DNA of 64,000 nucleotides, taken from assembly GCA_017305935.1 (NCBI GenBank), contig JAFKJU010000008.1, forward strand, positions 242,796 to 306,795, in the 5' to 3' direction. The translations under genes and the position numbers were made by a program. The notes below the pieces were generated by a model. It saw nothing but the letters and a program-made list of their open reading frames with translations, made no database searches and was not told the DNA's origin. The stretch's first letter is position 1; each line of letters opens with the position of its first letter. Source of the stretch: Hyphomicrobiales bacterium. Lineage in GTDB: Bacteria; Pseudomonadota; Alphaproteobacteria; Rhizobiales; Rhizobiaceae. Shown here piece after piece: positions 36,905 through 46,800 of this stretch.

Positions 36905-38502
36905 GCGAACACCCCGTGCATGAACCAGCGCGGCGGCGTTTCGCCATACAGCCCCTCGCGAAACAGCCAGTAGCGGCGGCCGGCCTCGTCCTCGATGCGG
37001 AAATAGTCGCGCGGCGGGGCGGCCTCGCCATCGACCCACCATTCGGCGCCGATGCGCTCCGGCCCCTCGGCGCGGCGCACCTGATGCTGGGTTCGCCGCC
37101 AGCGGAACAGGATCGGCGGACCGTCCGGCACCGGCGCGATGGCCTCCATCAGTTCCGGCCGGGCAAACAGCCTGAAAGGCCGCTCCAGCCGCAGCGGCGC
37201 ATGGTTTTGCGAAACCGCCTGCGTCGTCCCCGCCTGGAAGGCGGGGCGCAACAGGCCGGCGCGTTCGGGCAGGTGGCTTTCATGCGCCACCGGCAGCAGC
37301 AGGCAGTCCGCGCCGAACCGGGCGACGGTCTGGTCGATGAAGGCGTCGAGACTGGCCGCGCCATCGCTGCTACCTGAAAAATCCTGCTGCGCGCCGGCGA
37401 AGGTATCGGCATGCAACACGTTGAGCCGCAGCAGCTCGAAACCGAAACCGGCATCGAGATCGTCATGCACCGCCTGAAACCGCTCGGAAAATAACGCCGC
37501 GATGCGCTTGGGCTCACGCAAGGGCGAGGAGGCGCCGGCATGCAGGCGGAAAACCTGCCCGTCGACGCGAAACAGCAGCAGCTCGAACAGCCGCCCGCCC
37601 AACCCATGCGTTTCCAGTTGCGGCTTCAGCGCCACGGCGAGCTTGGCCGAGAGCGCCATCAGATCCTCCTCGCCGGTGACCGGCTCGGCCAGCTTGCGCT
37701 CCACCGACAGGCGGGCCAGCGGCCGGCGCGGCGAGATCGGCTCGTCTTCCTGCCCGAGCGCCTGGTCGAGGCGCAGCACCACGTCCGGCCCGAAGCGGCG
37801 CGTCAGCGGCGCACGCGGCAGGGCCAGCAGATCGCCCACCTGCCGCAGCCCGAGCCTTGCGAGCCGAGCCACGGTGTCCGGCGGCAGCCGCAGGGCATCG
37901 AGCGGCAGCGGCGTCAGCGCGGCCTCGGCCTCCTCCACGCCGATCACCCCGCCGCCCCCATGACGGGCAATGGCGCAGGACAGGCCCGGCGAAGCGGCAA
38001 TGGCGCCGCGCGCATCGAGGCCTAACTGCTTGAGGCGGGCCAGCACATCCTGCAACAGCGCGTCCTCGCCGCCGAACAGATGGGCGCAGCCGGTGATATC
38101 GAGAAACAGGCCGGCGCGGCCGTCGATCGCCACCAGCGGCGTATAGCGATCGCACCAGTCGGCAATGGCGGCGAGGAAGCGGGCATCCGCCGCCTCGTCG
38201 GCCATGGCGGCATCGAGCGGCGGCCAGATGGCCTTGGCCTCGGCCAGCCCCTGCATCGGTTTCAGGCCGAGCGCCTCCGCCGCCTCGTCCAGCGCCGTCA
38301 GCCGCATGGCATTCTGCACCCGGCCGGCGCAGACCAGCGGCGGCGCTTCAGGACGCCCGGTTAAACGCCACGACATGCCCCAGCGGCTGCGCGCGATCCG
38401 GTCGGTCGGCAGATGCGGAAAATGCAGCGACAGGATGCGCTGCTGTCCCTGGCGGAAGAGCGGCAGGGCGGACGGCGTCCGCAGGTCGGAACTGGCGGGC
38501 AT
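36901..38502 (-). CDS. imuB: ImuB, Y-family polymerase-like mutasome hub
   Basis: A 533-residue homologue of Y-family polymerases that has lost polymerase activity and serves as an adaptor for DnaE2 and the beta clamp. It has [20 protein letters not shown] at the start, [15 protein letters not shown] in the palm region without the usual catalytic acidic pair, and [20 protein letters not shown] as the helix-hairpin-helix. The ATG chosen ([14 protein letters not shown]) overlaps imuA by 155 bp in another frame. It is co-translated with dnaE2. Confidence 0.93.
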   Translation of the reverse strand: MPASSDLRTPSALPLFRQGQQRILSLHFPHLPTDRIARSRWGMSWRLTGRPEAPPLVCAGRVQNAMRLTALDEAAEALGLKPMQGLAEAKAIWPPLDAAMADEAADARFLAAIADWCDRYTPLVAIDGRAGLFLDITGCAHLFGGEDALLQDVLARLKQLGLDARGAIAASPGLSCAIARHGGGGVIGVEEAEAALTPLPLDALRLPPDTVARLARLGLRQVGDLLALPRAPLTRRFGPDVVLRLDQALGQEDEPISPRRPLARLSVERKLAEPVTGEEDLMALSAKLAVALKPQLETHGLGGRLFELLLFRVDGQVFRLHAGASSPLREPKRIAALFSERFQAVHDDLDAGFGFELLRLNVLHADTFAGAQQDFSGSSDGAASLDAFIDQTVARFGADCLLLPVAHESHLPERAGLLRPAFQAGTTQAVSQNHAPLRLERPFRLFARPELMEAIAPVPDGPPILFRWRRTQHQVRRAEGPERIGAEWWVDGEAAPPRDYFRIEDEAGRRYWLFREGLYGETPPRWFMHGVFA

Positions 38503-39286
38503 GGGGGTTCCACTCCAGAAGGAAATCGGTGAGGACGGGGAGGCGGCTTTTCTCGACGGCAAGCTGGAAGCGCGGATAGCCGAGGCTGCCCGGCAATGGC
38601 TTGCCGTCGCTTAGAAAACGCAAGCCGGCCGGGGCAGGGCGGATATGCAGGCGCAGTGCCGCGCTGCTTGCCTCTTCCTCACCCGCCTGGCGCAGCACGA
38701 AGATCGGCCGGCCGGCGGCGCGCGCCTTGAGGCTGAGCCTGCGGCTTTCGGTGAGACCGAAGCGGGCGGGATTGCCGCGCACTTCCAGAAGCACGGCCGC
38801 GAAAGCGCGGCTGGCAAGGGCTGCCTCGGCCAGCCACAACGCCTCGTCGATCTTCTTCGGGGCGGCATAGAGCAGCCCGACGGGAGAGAGCCCGTGATCG
38901 CCAAGGCCCTCGACATGCGGCAGGCCGGCTTCCATCGCCACCACCGGCTCGCCGATCCACAGGCAGAGCCGGCGGGCATCGGCGGCGCCAAGGCAGGCAC
39001 AGAGCGCCATGGCAAAACCGCTGACGGCGCCGGCATCGCGCAGCTCGTTCCCGCGCAGTTCCACCAGGGCATCGAGCGGCAATCCACCCTGCAAGGCCTC
39101 GTCCAGCGCCGTGTGGCCGAGGGACAGCAGGGGAGGAGCCGCTTTCGGCCCTTCGCCGAAGCGGGCTTGCGGCTTTCCTGCCGTGCTGACAGGCGTTTCC
39201 ACCCGGTCCGGCGCGCGGCCTTCCAATCGGGCAATGGTCTGGCGCAGGGCGCAAAGCGTCTCCCGCGCCCTGGCGTCCCCGGCCAT
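38348..39286 (-). CDS. imuA: ImuA, RecA/SulA-like mutasome component
   Basis: A 312-residue protein related to RecA-fold ATPases but lacking a standard Walker A. It starts MAGDARARETLCALRQTIAR with GGAG before the ATG. Conserved parts are LLSLGHTALDEALQGGLPLD and [12 protein letters not shown], with the C-terminal [19 protein letters not shown]. It opens the imuA-imuB-dnaE2 operon. The last 155 bp double as the first codons of imuB in another frame. A LexA box lies 65 bp upstream of the start. Confidence 0.92.
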   Translation of the reverse strand: MAGDARARETLCALRQTIARLEGRAPDRVETPVSTAGKPQARFGEGPKAAPPLLSLGHTALDEALQGGLPLDALVELRGNELRDAGAVSGFAMALCACLGAADARRLCLWIGEPVVAMEAGLPHVEGLGDHGLSPVGLLYAAPKKIDEALWLAEAALASRAFAAVLLEVRGNPARFGLTESRRLSLKARAAGRPIFVLRQAGEEEASSAALRLHIRPAPAGLRFLSDGKPLPGSLGYPRFQLAVEKSRLPVLTDFLLEWNPHARQFRPADAVRPAALPPGTAAHPVAAFSASADRPDRAQPLGHVVAFNRAS

Positions 39287-39350
39287 GAGCGTGCTCCGAT
39301 CTCGTTTTTCCAAAAGACAAGAGATGGGGCATCCTATAGGGCGACCCAAT

Positions 39351-39365
39351 GTTCTCTTTCTGTTC
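39351..39365. promoter_or_regulatory. LexA (SOS) box of the imu operon
   Basis: GTTC-TCTTTCT-GTTC matches exactly the alphaproteobacterial LexA site, a GTTC-N7-GTTC direct repeat. A CTATAG element suited as -10 of the leftward imuA promoter follows about 11 bp further on. The site lies between imuA and the divergent metallopeptidase gene, so both could be affected. Confidence 0.85.
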
Positions 39366-39490
39366 TTATGGATTCCAGAGCCTCGCCGGAGAGTCAACAC
39401 CCTTTTATGTGAATTTATTCCTGTCCGGATTTCTCCACTCGAAAAATCCGGCCAAACAGCCTATATGGGGTCAGCATACAAGGAGCAGAC

Positions 39491-39931
39491 ATGGCCCGCA
39501 TCGACCAGACCGAAGATTGGCGCGAACGCCACGCGCCGACGATCAGCACCTTCGAGTCGCTGGCAATCGAGGCCTATGGAAACCTGCCGGAGGATTTCAG
39601 GGCGCTGACACGCGATCTCATCATCGAGATCGCTGATTTTCCCACCGACGACGTGTTCGAGGACATGGCGCTGGAAACGCCCTTCGACCTGCTCGGCCTG
39701 TTCGAGGGCAGGGGGATTTCCGAGCGCTTTACCTTGGAAACCGGGCAGATGCCGAACCGCATCACCCTCTATCGCCGCCCGATCATCGACTACTGGGCCG
39801 AAAACGAGGAGACCCTGGGCGACATCATCACCCACGTGCTGATCCACGAGATCGGCCACCATTTCGGTCTCAGCGACGACGACATGGAACGCATCGAGGA
39901 AAGCGCCGACCAGGCGGCCGACAGCCGGTAA
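39491..39931 (+). CDS. Metallopeptidase family protein (minimal zincin, PF06262)
   Basis: A 146-residue protein with the zinc motif HEIGHHFGLSDDDM (HExxH plus a third ligand region) and the conserved segment PFDLLGLFEG. The fold is a minimal zincin; no physiological substrate is known. There is no signal peptide, so it is cytosolic. AAGGAGC precedes the ATG. It is divergent from imuA, with the LexA box between them. Confidence 0.9.
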   Translation: MARIDQTEDWRERHAPTISTFESLAIEAYGNLPEDFRALTRDLIIEIADFPTDDVFEDMALETPFDLLGLFEGRGISERFTLETGQMPNRITLYRRPIIDYWAENEETLGDIITHVLIHEIGHHFGLSDDDMERIEESADQAADSR

Positions 39932-39965
39932 GGACAAGCCTCAGATTGCTGACGCACACCTTCTT

Positions 39966-40052
39966 CGTCATGCTCGGGCTTGTCCCGAGCATCTGCAACG
40001 TTTTGATTTTTCTCGATGTTGGCAGATCCTCGGCACAAGGCCGAGGATGACG
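39966..40052. repeat. RIME-like long inverted repeat
   Basis: The left arm CGTCATGCTCGGGCTTGTCC continues with CGAGCATCTGC; the right arm GCAGATCCTCGGCACAAGGC continues with CGAGGATGACG. Each arm is itself palindromic, and the two arms are inverted with respect to each other around a 25-bp AT-richer centre. This is the layout of rhizobial intergenic mosaic elements. It lies between the metallopeptidase gene and the convergent DUF1737 gene and may end both transcripts. Confidence 0.7.
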
Positions 40053-40109
40053 CTGCGGGTGGGGCAGGGCTTGCCGGCAAACCGGATGCCGGCCAAGCGG
40101 CCTTTCCCG

Positions 40110-40316
40110 CTATTGCTCGGTCAGTTTCTTGGCCGGATCGTAATCCCTGCCATGGATCGTCTTGGTGACCGCCTGGCCGCACATGACCTGGCTGGTCGTG
40201 GCATTGTAGGTGAGCGACGGCGAGCCGTGCAACTCCCAGCCATCGTTCAGCGCCGCCGTCACCCGGTGGCAGAAGGCGGCGTCGTCGGGGCCGGTCAGAA
40301 AACGGTAGAGTTTCAC
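40110..40316 (-). CDS. DUF1737 domain protein
   Basis: A 68-residue protein starting MKLYRFLTGPDDAAFCHRVT, with AALNDGWELHGSPSLTYNA as the family core. DUF1737 proteins are small and soluble, without known function. Its ATG overlaps the stop of the CitE-like gene by four bases (ATGA), so the two are coupled and may act together. Confidence 0.88.
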   Translation of the reverse strand: MKLYRFLTGPDDAAFCHRVTAALNDGWELHGSPSLTYNATTSQVMCGQAVTKTIHGRDYDPAKKLTEQ

Positions 40317-41224
40317 GCGATATCCTTTCGTGCAGAAATCTGGCGGACCTTGTGCATCAGCCGCTCGGCCTGTTCAAGATGCAGGCGCTCGACCATGCGC
40401 CCGCCGATCTCGATGACGTTGAGCGCTTCGGCACCCGGCGCGGCAAAGCCGGCGATGATCGCTTGCGCTTCCGCGATCTCGGCCTCGCCCGGTGCGAAAT
40501 GCCGGTTGGCGGCTTCGATCTGCGCCGGATGGATCAGCATCTTGCCGTCGAACCCCATGGCGCGGCCTTGCGCGCATTCCCCGGCAAAACCCGCCTCGTC
40601 GCGAAAATCGTTGAAGACGCTGTCGATGACGTCGAGGCCGAAGGCGCGGGCGGCAAGCACCACCTGCATCAGCCAAGGCAGGAGATAGGCGCGGCCGGGC
40701 TGCGGCAGCACGCCGGTTTCCTTGCGCAGGTCGTTGAGGCCGACCACCAGCGCATCGAGGCGGGCGCCATGGCCCTGCCGCGTGCCGGCGATGGCACCGA
40801 TCTCCAGCACCGCCCGCGGCGTCTCGACCATCGCCCAGACCCGCAAGCCTTTTGGCGCCCGCGCCCGGTCGAGCCGGGCGCAGATGCCGATGATATCGGA
40901 GGGCGTCGTCACCTTCGGCACCAGCACCGCATCGGGATTGAGCGCCAGCACGGTGTCGAGATCGGCGCCCGCATCGTCCGTATCCAGCGCATTGATGCGC
41001 ACGATCCGTTCGCGCCCGCGAAGCGGCGTCTCGGCGAAGAAACGCTTCAGATTGTCGCGCGCCTCGGCCTTGCGGGCGGGCGCCACCGAATCCTCCAGGT
41101 CGAAGATCACGCCATCGCAATCCAGCCCATGCGCCTTCTGCAGGGCGCGTTCGTTGATCGCGGGCACGCTGAGCAGCGAGCGGCGCAGGCGAGGGGGAAG
41201 AGAGGCGGAAGCAATCGCGGTCAT
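40313..41224 (-). CDS. HpcH/HpaI aldolase / CitE-like CoA ester lyase
   Basis: A 303-residue TIM-barrel lyase of the CitE family (malyl-CoA, citramalyl-CoA or beta-methylmalyl-CoA lyases and thioesterases). Conserved parts are RRSLLSVPAIN, CDGVIFDLEDSV, the metal-ligand Glu in WAMVETPRAVLEIGAI, and GFDGKMLIHPAQIEAANRHF. The start MTAIASASLPPRLRRS is used; the frame continues upstream without similarity. The exact acyl-CoA substrate is not determinable. It is coupled to DUF1737. Confidence 0.88.
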   Translation of the reverse strand: MTAIASASLPPRLRRSLLSVPAINERALQKAHGLDCDGVIFDLEDSVAPARKAEARDNLKRFFAETPLRGRERIVRINALDTDDAGADLDTVLALNPDAVLVPKVTTPSDIIGICARLDRARAPKGLRVWAMVETPRAVLEIGAIAGTRQGHGARLDALVVGLNDLRKETGVLPQPGRAYLLPWLMQVVLAARAFGLDVIDSVFNDFRDEAGFAGECAQGRAMGFDGKMLIHPAQIEAANRHFAPGEAEIAEAQAIIAGFAAPGAEALNVIEIGGRMVERLHLEQAERLMHKVRQISARKDIA

Positions 41225-41338
41225 GGGATCTTTTGTGCCAAGCTTTTTCAGCGCCGGCAAGTCAACAAAATGCCATGCTGCTCTTGCAGAACCTTCATGC
41301 AGGGACCACATTCCACGGTGTAGAAAGGCTTGAAAATC

Positions 41339-41566
41339 ATGCACAACCTCCGTTCGATCGTTTATGCCCTCGGTGCCGTCGCGATTGTGTGCTCTCTCGC
41401 AGTCTTCACGCTTTCGGCCACCCTCGTCCTCGCAGCCGTGCTCGCCGGCATCACCGTGGCGCGCAGCCTGTCGCTGAAGCTGAAGCCGGCGCCCGTGCGG
41501 GCGCGCAGTGCCCATGAACCGCGCCGGGTCTGGAACGACGGCCGCGGCACGATCATCGACATGTAA
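41339..41566 (+). CDS. Small conserved membrane protein upstream of leuD
   Basis: A 75-residue protein. Two adjoining hydrophobic stretches, LRSIVYALGAVAIVCSLAVF and ATLVLAAVLAGITVA, are followed by a basic cytosolic tail (KLKPAPVRARSAHEPRRVW). AAAGG lies about 10 bp before the ATG; a TTG nine bases earlier is also possible. I do not recognise a named family. Codon use fits its neighbours, so I take it as a real gene of unknown function. It lies 108 bp before leuD. Confidence 0.7.
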   Translation: MHNLRSIVYALGAVAIVCSLAVFTLSATLVLAAVLAGITVARSLSLKLKPAPVRARSAHEPRRVWNDGRGTIIDM

Positions 41567-41674
41567 GCGCCGTCTCCGGCATCCCCATGCGAAGGGGAGG
41601 CCAGAATTCGCTTCATTTCCTGTCGGATTTCGGCTATTGGGCAGGAAATTTTCCTGACACGAAGGCCAAGCTCC

Positions 41675-42280
41675 ATGGACAAGTTCGTCAAGCTCACCGG
41701 CGTCGCCGCGCCGCTTCCGGTCGTCAACATCGACACCGACATGATCATTCCGAAGGATTACCTGAAGACGATCAAGCGCACCGGCCTCGGCACCGGCCTG
41801 TTCGCCGAAGCGCGCTACAACGAGGACGGCACGCCGAACCCGGATTTCGTGCTCAACAAGCCCGCCTACCAGAACGCCCAGATCCTCGTTGCCGGCGACA
41901 ATTTCGGCTGCGGCTCCTCGCGTGAACATGCACCGTGGGCGCTGCTCGATTTCGGCATCCGCTGCGTCATCTCCACCAGCTTCGCCGACATCTTCTACAA
42001 CAACTGTTTCAAGAACGGCATCCTGCCGATCGTCGTCAGCCCCGAAGATCTCGACAAGCTGATGGACGACGCCAGCCGCGGCTCCAACGCCGTGCTGACC
42101 GTCGACCTCGAAGCCCAGGAAATCAGCGGCCCGGATGGCGGCCGCATCTCCTTCGAGATCGACGCCTTCAAGCGCCATTGCCTGTTGAACGGCCTCGACG
42201 ACATCGGCCTGACCATGGAAAAGGCCGCCAGCATCGACAGTTTCGAAAAGGCCAACGCCGCTTCGCGCCCCTGGGCCTGA
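41675..42280 (+). CDS. leuD: 3-isopropylmalate dehydratase small subunit
   Basis: A 201-residue partner of LeuC that forms the swivelling domain of the isomerase. Seen: [37 protein letters not shown] and [19 protein letters not shown], all diagnostic. The ribosome site is GAAGG. A terminator follows, so leuB, 250 bp downstream, likely has its own promoter. Confidence 0.97.
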   Translation: MDKFVKLTGVAAPLPVVNIDTDMIIPKDYLKTIKRTGLGTGLFAEARYNEDGTPNPDFVLNKPAYQNAQILVAGDNFGCGSSREHAPWALLDFGIRCVISTSFADIFYNNCFKNGILPIVVSPEDLDKLMDDASRGSNAVLTVDLEAQEISGPDGGRISFEIDAFKRHCLLNGLDDIGLTMEKAASIDSFEKANAASRPWA

Positions 42281-42306
42281 GGCAAAGCGTCCTGACCGGA
42301 TCACGA

Positions 42307-42330
42307 GGCGGCGTTCATTCGCCGCCTTTT
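42307..42330 (+). terminator. Terminator after leuD
   Basis: The stem GGCGGCG / CGCCGCC has a 6-nt loop, followed by TTTTGCTTTT. Confidence 0.8.
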
Positions 42331-42533
42331 GCTTTTCATGGGACGCGATGCATCGCCAACGATGCAAATCAGGTGCCGCTTATCGCGCCATTTCACGCAA
42401 TTTTCGATGCCAAATCCTGCCTCATCTTGGCGGAAATTGCCGAAGCCGAACACTTGAGACCCTTCCTCGCCTTGAAATGACCGGCGCCGGCGTTTAAGAA
42501 CCCGGCCAATATTTCTTGCCGAAGGATTTTTCC

Positions 42534-43646
42534 ATGACAGCGCGCAATCTCTTCCTCCTGCCCGGCGATGGCATCGGTCCCGAAGCCATGGGCGAAGTCC
42601 GCAAGCTCATCGCTTACATGAACGAGGCCATGGGCGCCGGTTTCGTCACCGACGAGGGCCTGGTCGGCGGTTCGGCCTATGATGCGCATGGCAGCGCCAT
42701 CTCGGAAGGCGATATGGAAAAGGCGCTGGCGGCGGACGCCGTGCTGTTCGGCGCCGTCGGCGGCCCGAAGTGGGATGCGGTTCCCTATGAAGTGCGCCCG
42801 GAAGCCGGCCTGCTGCGCTTGCGCAAGGATCTCGAACTGTTCGCCAACCTGCGCCCGGCCATCTGCTATCCGGCGCTTGCCGCCGCGTCCTCGCTGAAGC
42901 CGGAGCTGGTCGAAGGCCTCGACATCCTCATCGTCCGCGAGCTGACCGGCGGCGTCTATTTCGGCGAGCCGAAGACGATCACCGATCTCGGCAACGGCCA
43001 GAAGCGCGCCATCGATACCCAGGTCTACGACACCTACGAGATCGAGCGCATCGCCGGCGTCGCCTTCGAGCTGGCCCGCACCCGCAAAAACGCGGTCTGC
43101 TCGATGGAAAAGCGCAATGTCATGAAATCAGGCGTGCTGTGGAACCAGGTGGTCACCGAGACGCACAAGGCCAAATATTCCGACGTCAAGCTGGAACACA
43201 TGCTGGCCGATGCCGGCGGCATGCAGCTCGTCCGCGCTCCGAAACAGTTCGACGTGATCGTCACCGATAACCTATTTGGCGACATGCTTTCCGACGTCGC
43301 CGCCATGCTGACCGGCTCGCTCGGCATGCTGCCCTCAGCCTCTCTCGGCGCCCCGGATGCCAAGACCGGCAAGCGCAAGGCGCTCTACGAGCCGGTGCAC
43401 GGCTCGGCCCCCGACATCGCCGGCAAGGGCATCGCCAACCCGATCGCCATGATCGCCTCCTTCGCCATGTGCCTGCGCTATTCCTTCAACCTCGTGAAGG
43501 AAGCCGACAATCTGGAGAAGGCGATCTCCAACGTCCTCGACCAGGGCATCCGCACCGGCGACATCATGGCCGAAGGCTGCCGCCAGGTCGGCACCGCCGA
43601 CATGGGCGACGCCATCCTCGCCGAGTTCAAGGCGCTTTCCGCCTGA
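42534..43646 (+). CDS. leuB: 3-isopropylmalate dehydrogenase
   Basis: A 370-residue NAD-dependent oxidative decarboxylase of leucine synthesis. It starts [20 protein letters not shown], with AAGGA before the ATG. Substrate residues are in [16 protein letters not shown] and [11 protein letters not shown]. The metal site is in [15 protein letters not shown] and the NAD loop in [15 protein letters not shown]. It has its own terminator. Confidence 0.97.
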   Translation: MTARNLFLLPGDGIGPEAMGEVRKLIAYMNEAMGAGFVTDEGLVGGSAYDAHGSAISEGDMEKALAADAVLFGAVGGPKWDAVPYEVRPEAGLLRLRKDLELFANLRPAICYPALAAASSLKPELVEGLDILIVRELTGGVYFGEPKTITDLGNGQKRAIDTQVYDTYEIERIAGVAFELARTRKNAVCSMEKRNVMKSGVLWNQVVTETHKAKYSDVKLEHMLADAGGMQLVRAPKQFDVIVTDNLFGDMLSDVAAMLTGSLGMLPSASLGAPDAKTGKRKALYEPVHGSAPDIAGKGIANPIAMIASFAMCLRYSFNLVKEADNLEKAISNVLDQGIRTGDIMAEGCRQVGTADMGDAILAEFKALSA

Positions 43647-43671
43647 TCGTTTTCACGTGAAACATTTTTGG

Positions 43672-43702
43672 CGCCGCCCGTGCGAACGGGCGGCGTTTTT
43701 TT
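43672..43702 (+). terminator. Terminator after leuB
   Basis: A 9-bp stem, CGCCGCCCG / CGGGCGGCG, with a 6-nt loop and seven T. Confidence 0.9.
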
Positions 43703-43737
43703 GGGTGCAGCGCTTGACTTGCCCTACATGGACATGT

Positions 43738-43774
43738 CCGCTCTCCCCGTTTTCACGAGGAGAGCGGCAGGCCA
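43738..43774. repeat. Short palindromic intergenic repeat, copy 1
   Basis: CCGCTCTCC and GGAGAGCGG pair around a short loop and are followed by CAGGCCA. The run GAGAGCGGCAGGCCA recurs at 52691-52705 with a similar CCCCG-rich left arm. It lies between leuB and the end of the glutamate dehydrogenase gene. Confidence 0.5.
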
Positions 43775-43804
43775 AGGAAAAAATTCCGCTTTGCCGCCAG
43801 CGCC

Positions 43805-46800
43805 TTACAGCGCCGGATTATGGGCCAGATCCGAAAGCAGGCCGGCCGCCACCGAGAGCTTGGCGAGGCTCGGTTCGCCGCTGTCGCCGAGCGAGGTCAG
43901 TTGCTCGGCGATGCGGTTGATGCGCACCCGGTCGCCGGCATACCAGGCCTGAACCGGCTGCTTGTCCTTCGGATGCTTGCCGAGCGCGGCGATGACGATA
44001 TCGCGGCGGGCGGCGGCGATCTGGTCGAGGCTGCGCGACAGCGCCAGTCCATCGAAGTGATCATTGGCGACGATGCGGCTGCCCGAGAGCAGCAGGCGGC
44101 CGACGCGGAAGGTCTGCGAGACCGTGAAGTAGGCCTCCGCCGCGCGGGTCAGGCTTTCGCCGGTCGCCGCGGCGATCTGCATGATTTCCGGCGTCACCAC
44201 CAGCGGCACGAGGCCGGCGACTTCCAGCGTCAGAGCCTCCGGCACGCCGGCCGCGAGGAATTCCGCCTCGCGGGCGGCGATGTCCTCGGCGAGATCGGCC
44301 GGCATGATCGAGTGGATGATGCCCTTCAGGTTCTTCGCCGCCGATTGCAGGCTTGATATCGCCTTGCCGAGTTCGGCGCGGTGCAGCCCGGTTTTCAAGA
44401 GAACCCGGGTCAGTGCCGCATAGATGTCGCCGATCACGGCATAAAGCGCGTTCTGCGCCTGTCCGCCGATCCGGTTGTCGAGCGCATCTGCCTCGGCCCA
44501 AAGCCGCTGCAGGCCAAAACCTTCGCGGGCCAGCATCGCCGCCTTGACAACGTCGGCCGGAGTCGTGCCGGTCGCCTCGCTCATCTGCACGACGAAGCCG
44601 GGGCCGCCGCGGTTGACGACCTCGTTGGCGAGGCTGGTGGCGATGATTTCGCGGCGCAGGCGATGGGCGGCGATATCGGCCGCATAGGGTCTCTGCATCT
44701 TGGCCGGGAAATAATGCATCAGCGTGCCGTGGAAATGCGCGTCGTCGGGCACCGGGCTGGCGATCAGTTCGTCGAACAGCACCAGCTTGGCATAGGAGAG
44801 CAGCACGCCGATCTCCGGCCGGGTGAGCGGCCTGCCCGCGGCATAACGTTCGGCCATGGCAGCCGCATCCGGCAGCACCTCGACCTTTCGGTTCAACTGG
44901 CCGCCGGCCTCGAGCACGTCCATCAGGCGGCCGAGTTCCTCGCCATTGGCAGTGCCTTTTCGCTCCGTCAGCGAAATCGCCAGGGATTGCAGGTAGTTGT
45001 TGCGCAGCACCAGGCTGGCCACTTCGCTGGTCATCGCGGCGAGCAACTGGTTGCGCTTCGGGCGCGGCAGGCGGCCGTCGCGCATCGGGGTCGACAGCGC
45101 GATCTTGATGTTGACCTCGACGTCGGAAGAGTTGACGCCGGCGGAGTTGTCGATGGCGTCCGAGTTGCAGCGCCCGCCCTTGAGGCTGTAGGCAATGCGG
45201 CCGCGCTGGGTGACGCCGAGATTGGCGCCTTCGCCGATGACCCGGGCGCGCACCTCGTCGGCATTGACGCGGATCGCGTCATTGGCGCGGTCGCCGACAT
45301 CCGCATCGGTTTCCGAGGTGCCCTTGATATAGGTGCCGATGCCGCCGAACCACAGCAGATCGACGGGCGCCTTCAGGATCGCGGTCATGATCTCGAAAGG
45401 CGTGGCGACGCTCTTGTCGATGCCGATGACCTGGGCGGCCTGCGGCGTCAGCGTCACCGATTTTTCGGTGCGCGAGATGATCATGCCGCCGGGCGACAGT
45501 TTCGTGCGCTCGAAATCCTGCCAGCTCGAACGGGCAAGCCCGAACAGGCGCTTGCGCTCGGCAAAGGTGGCGCGGATATCCGGCGACGGATCGATGAAGA
45601 TGTCACGATGGTCGAAGGCGGCGACGAGCTGGATCTTTTCCGACAGCAGCATGCCGTTGCCGAAAACGTCGCCGGACATGTCGCCGACGCCGGCGACGGT
45701 GAACGGCGTCGTCTGGATGTCGATGTCCATTTCGCGGAAATGGCGCTTGACGGTTTCCCAGGCGCCGCGGGCGGTGATGCCCATCTTCTTGTGGTCATAG
45801 CCGGCCGATCCGCCGGAGGCGAAGGCGTCGTCCAGCCAGAAGCCGGCCTCCTGCGCAAGGCCGTTGGCGGTGTCGGAGAAGGTCGCCGTGCCCTTGTCGG
45901 CGGCAACGACGAAATAGGGATCGTCGCCGTCGAGCCGCACCGTATCGGCCGGCGGCACGATGGCGTCGTCGACGATATTGTCGGTGATCGACAAGAGCGT
46001 ACGGATATAGGTCTTGTAGGCCTCGGTGCCGGCGGCGAACACCGCCTCGCGGCTGCCGCCCGTCGGCAGGTTCTTCGGGAAGAAGCCGCCCTTGGCGCCG
46101 ACCGGCACGATGACCGAGTTCTTCACCTGCTGGGCTTTTACCAGGCCCAGCACTTCCGTGCGGTAATCCTGGGCGCGATCGGACCAGCGCAGGCCGCCGC
46201 GCGCCACCTTGCCGAAGCGCAGGTGGACGCCCTCGACCTCGACGCCGTAGACGAAGATTTCGCGGAACGGACGCGGCTCCGGCAGGCCGTCCAGGAGCTT
46301 CGGATCGAGCTTGAAGGCCAGCATCGCCTTCGGCGTGCCGTCGGCATGGCGCTGGAAGTAGTTGGTGCGCAGCGTCGCGTCGATGGCGTTGACGAAGCGG
46401 CGCAGGATGCGGTCGTCGTCGAGGCTCGGCACGGCCGACAGCGCCGTCTCGATCTTCTCGTGCAGTTCGCTCACACGCTTGACGCGGGCCTTTTCGGCCA
46501 GCTTCGGATCGAGCGTATCGCGGAACAGGCGGACGATCAGCGCCGAGATCGCCGGATATTTGCCGAGCGTGGCGGCGATGTAATCCTGCGAATAGGCGAT
46601 GCCGGCCTGGCGCAGATAGCGCGAATAGGCGCGCAGCACCGTGACCTCGCGGGCCGAGAGATCCGCCGAGAGGATCAGGCGGTTGAAGCTGTCATTGTCG
46701 ACCGTGCCGGCGAAGGCGGCGAGGAAGGCTTCCTCCAGCCGCGCGCCTTCCCGCTCCAGGTCGACGGCGCGGCCGTCGGCGACGTCGAGCTGCATGTCGT

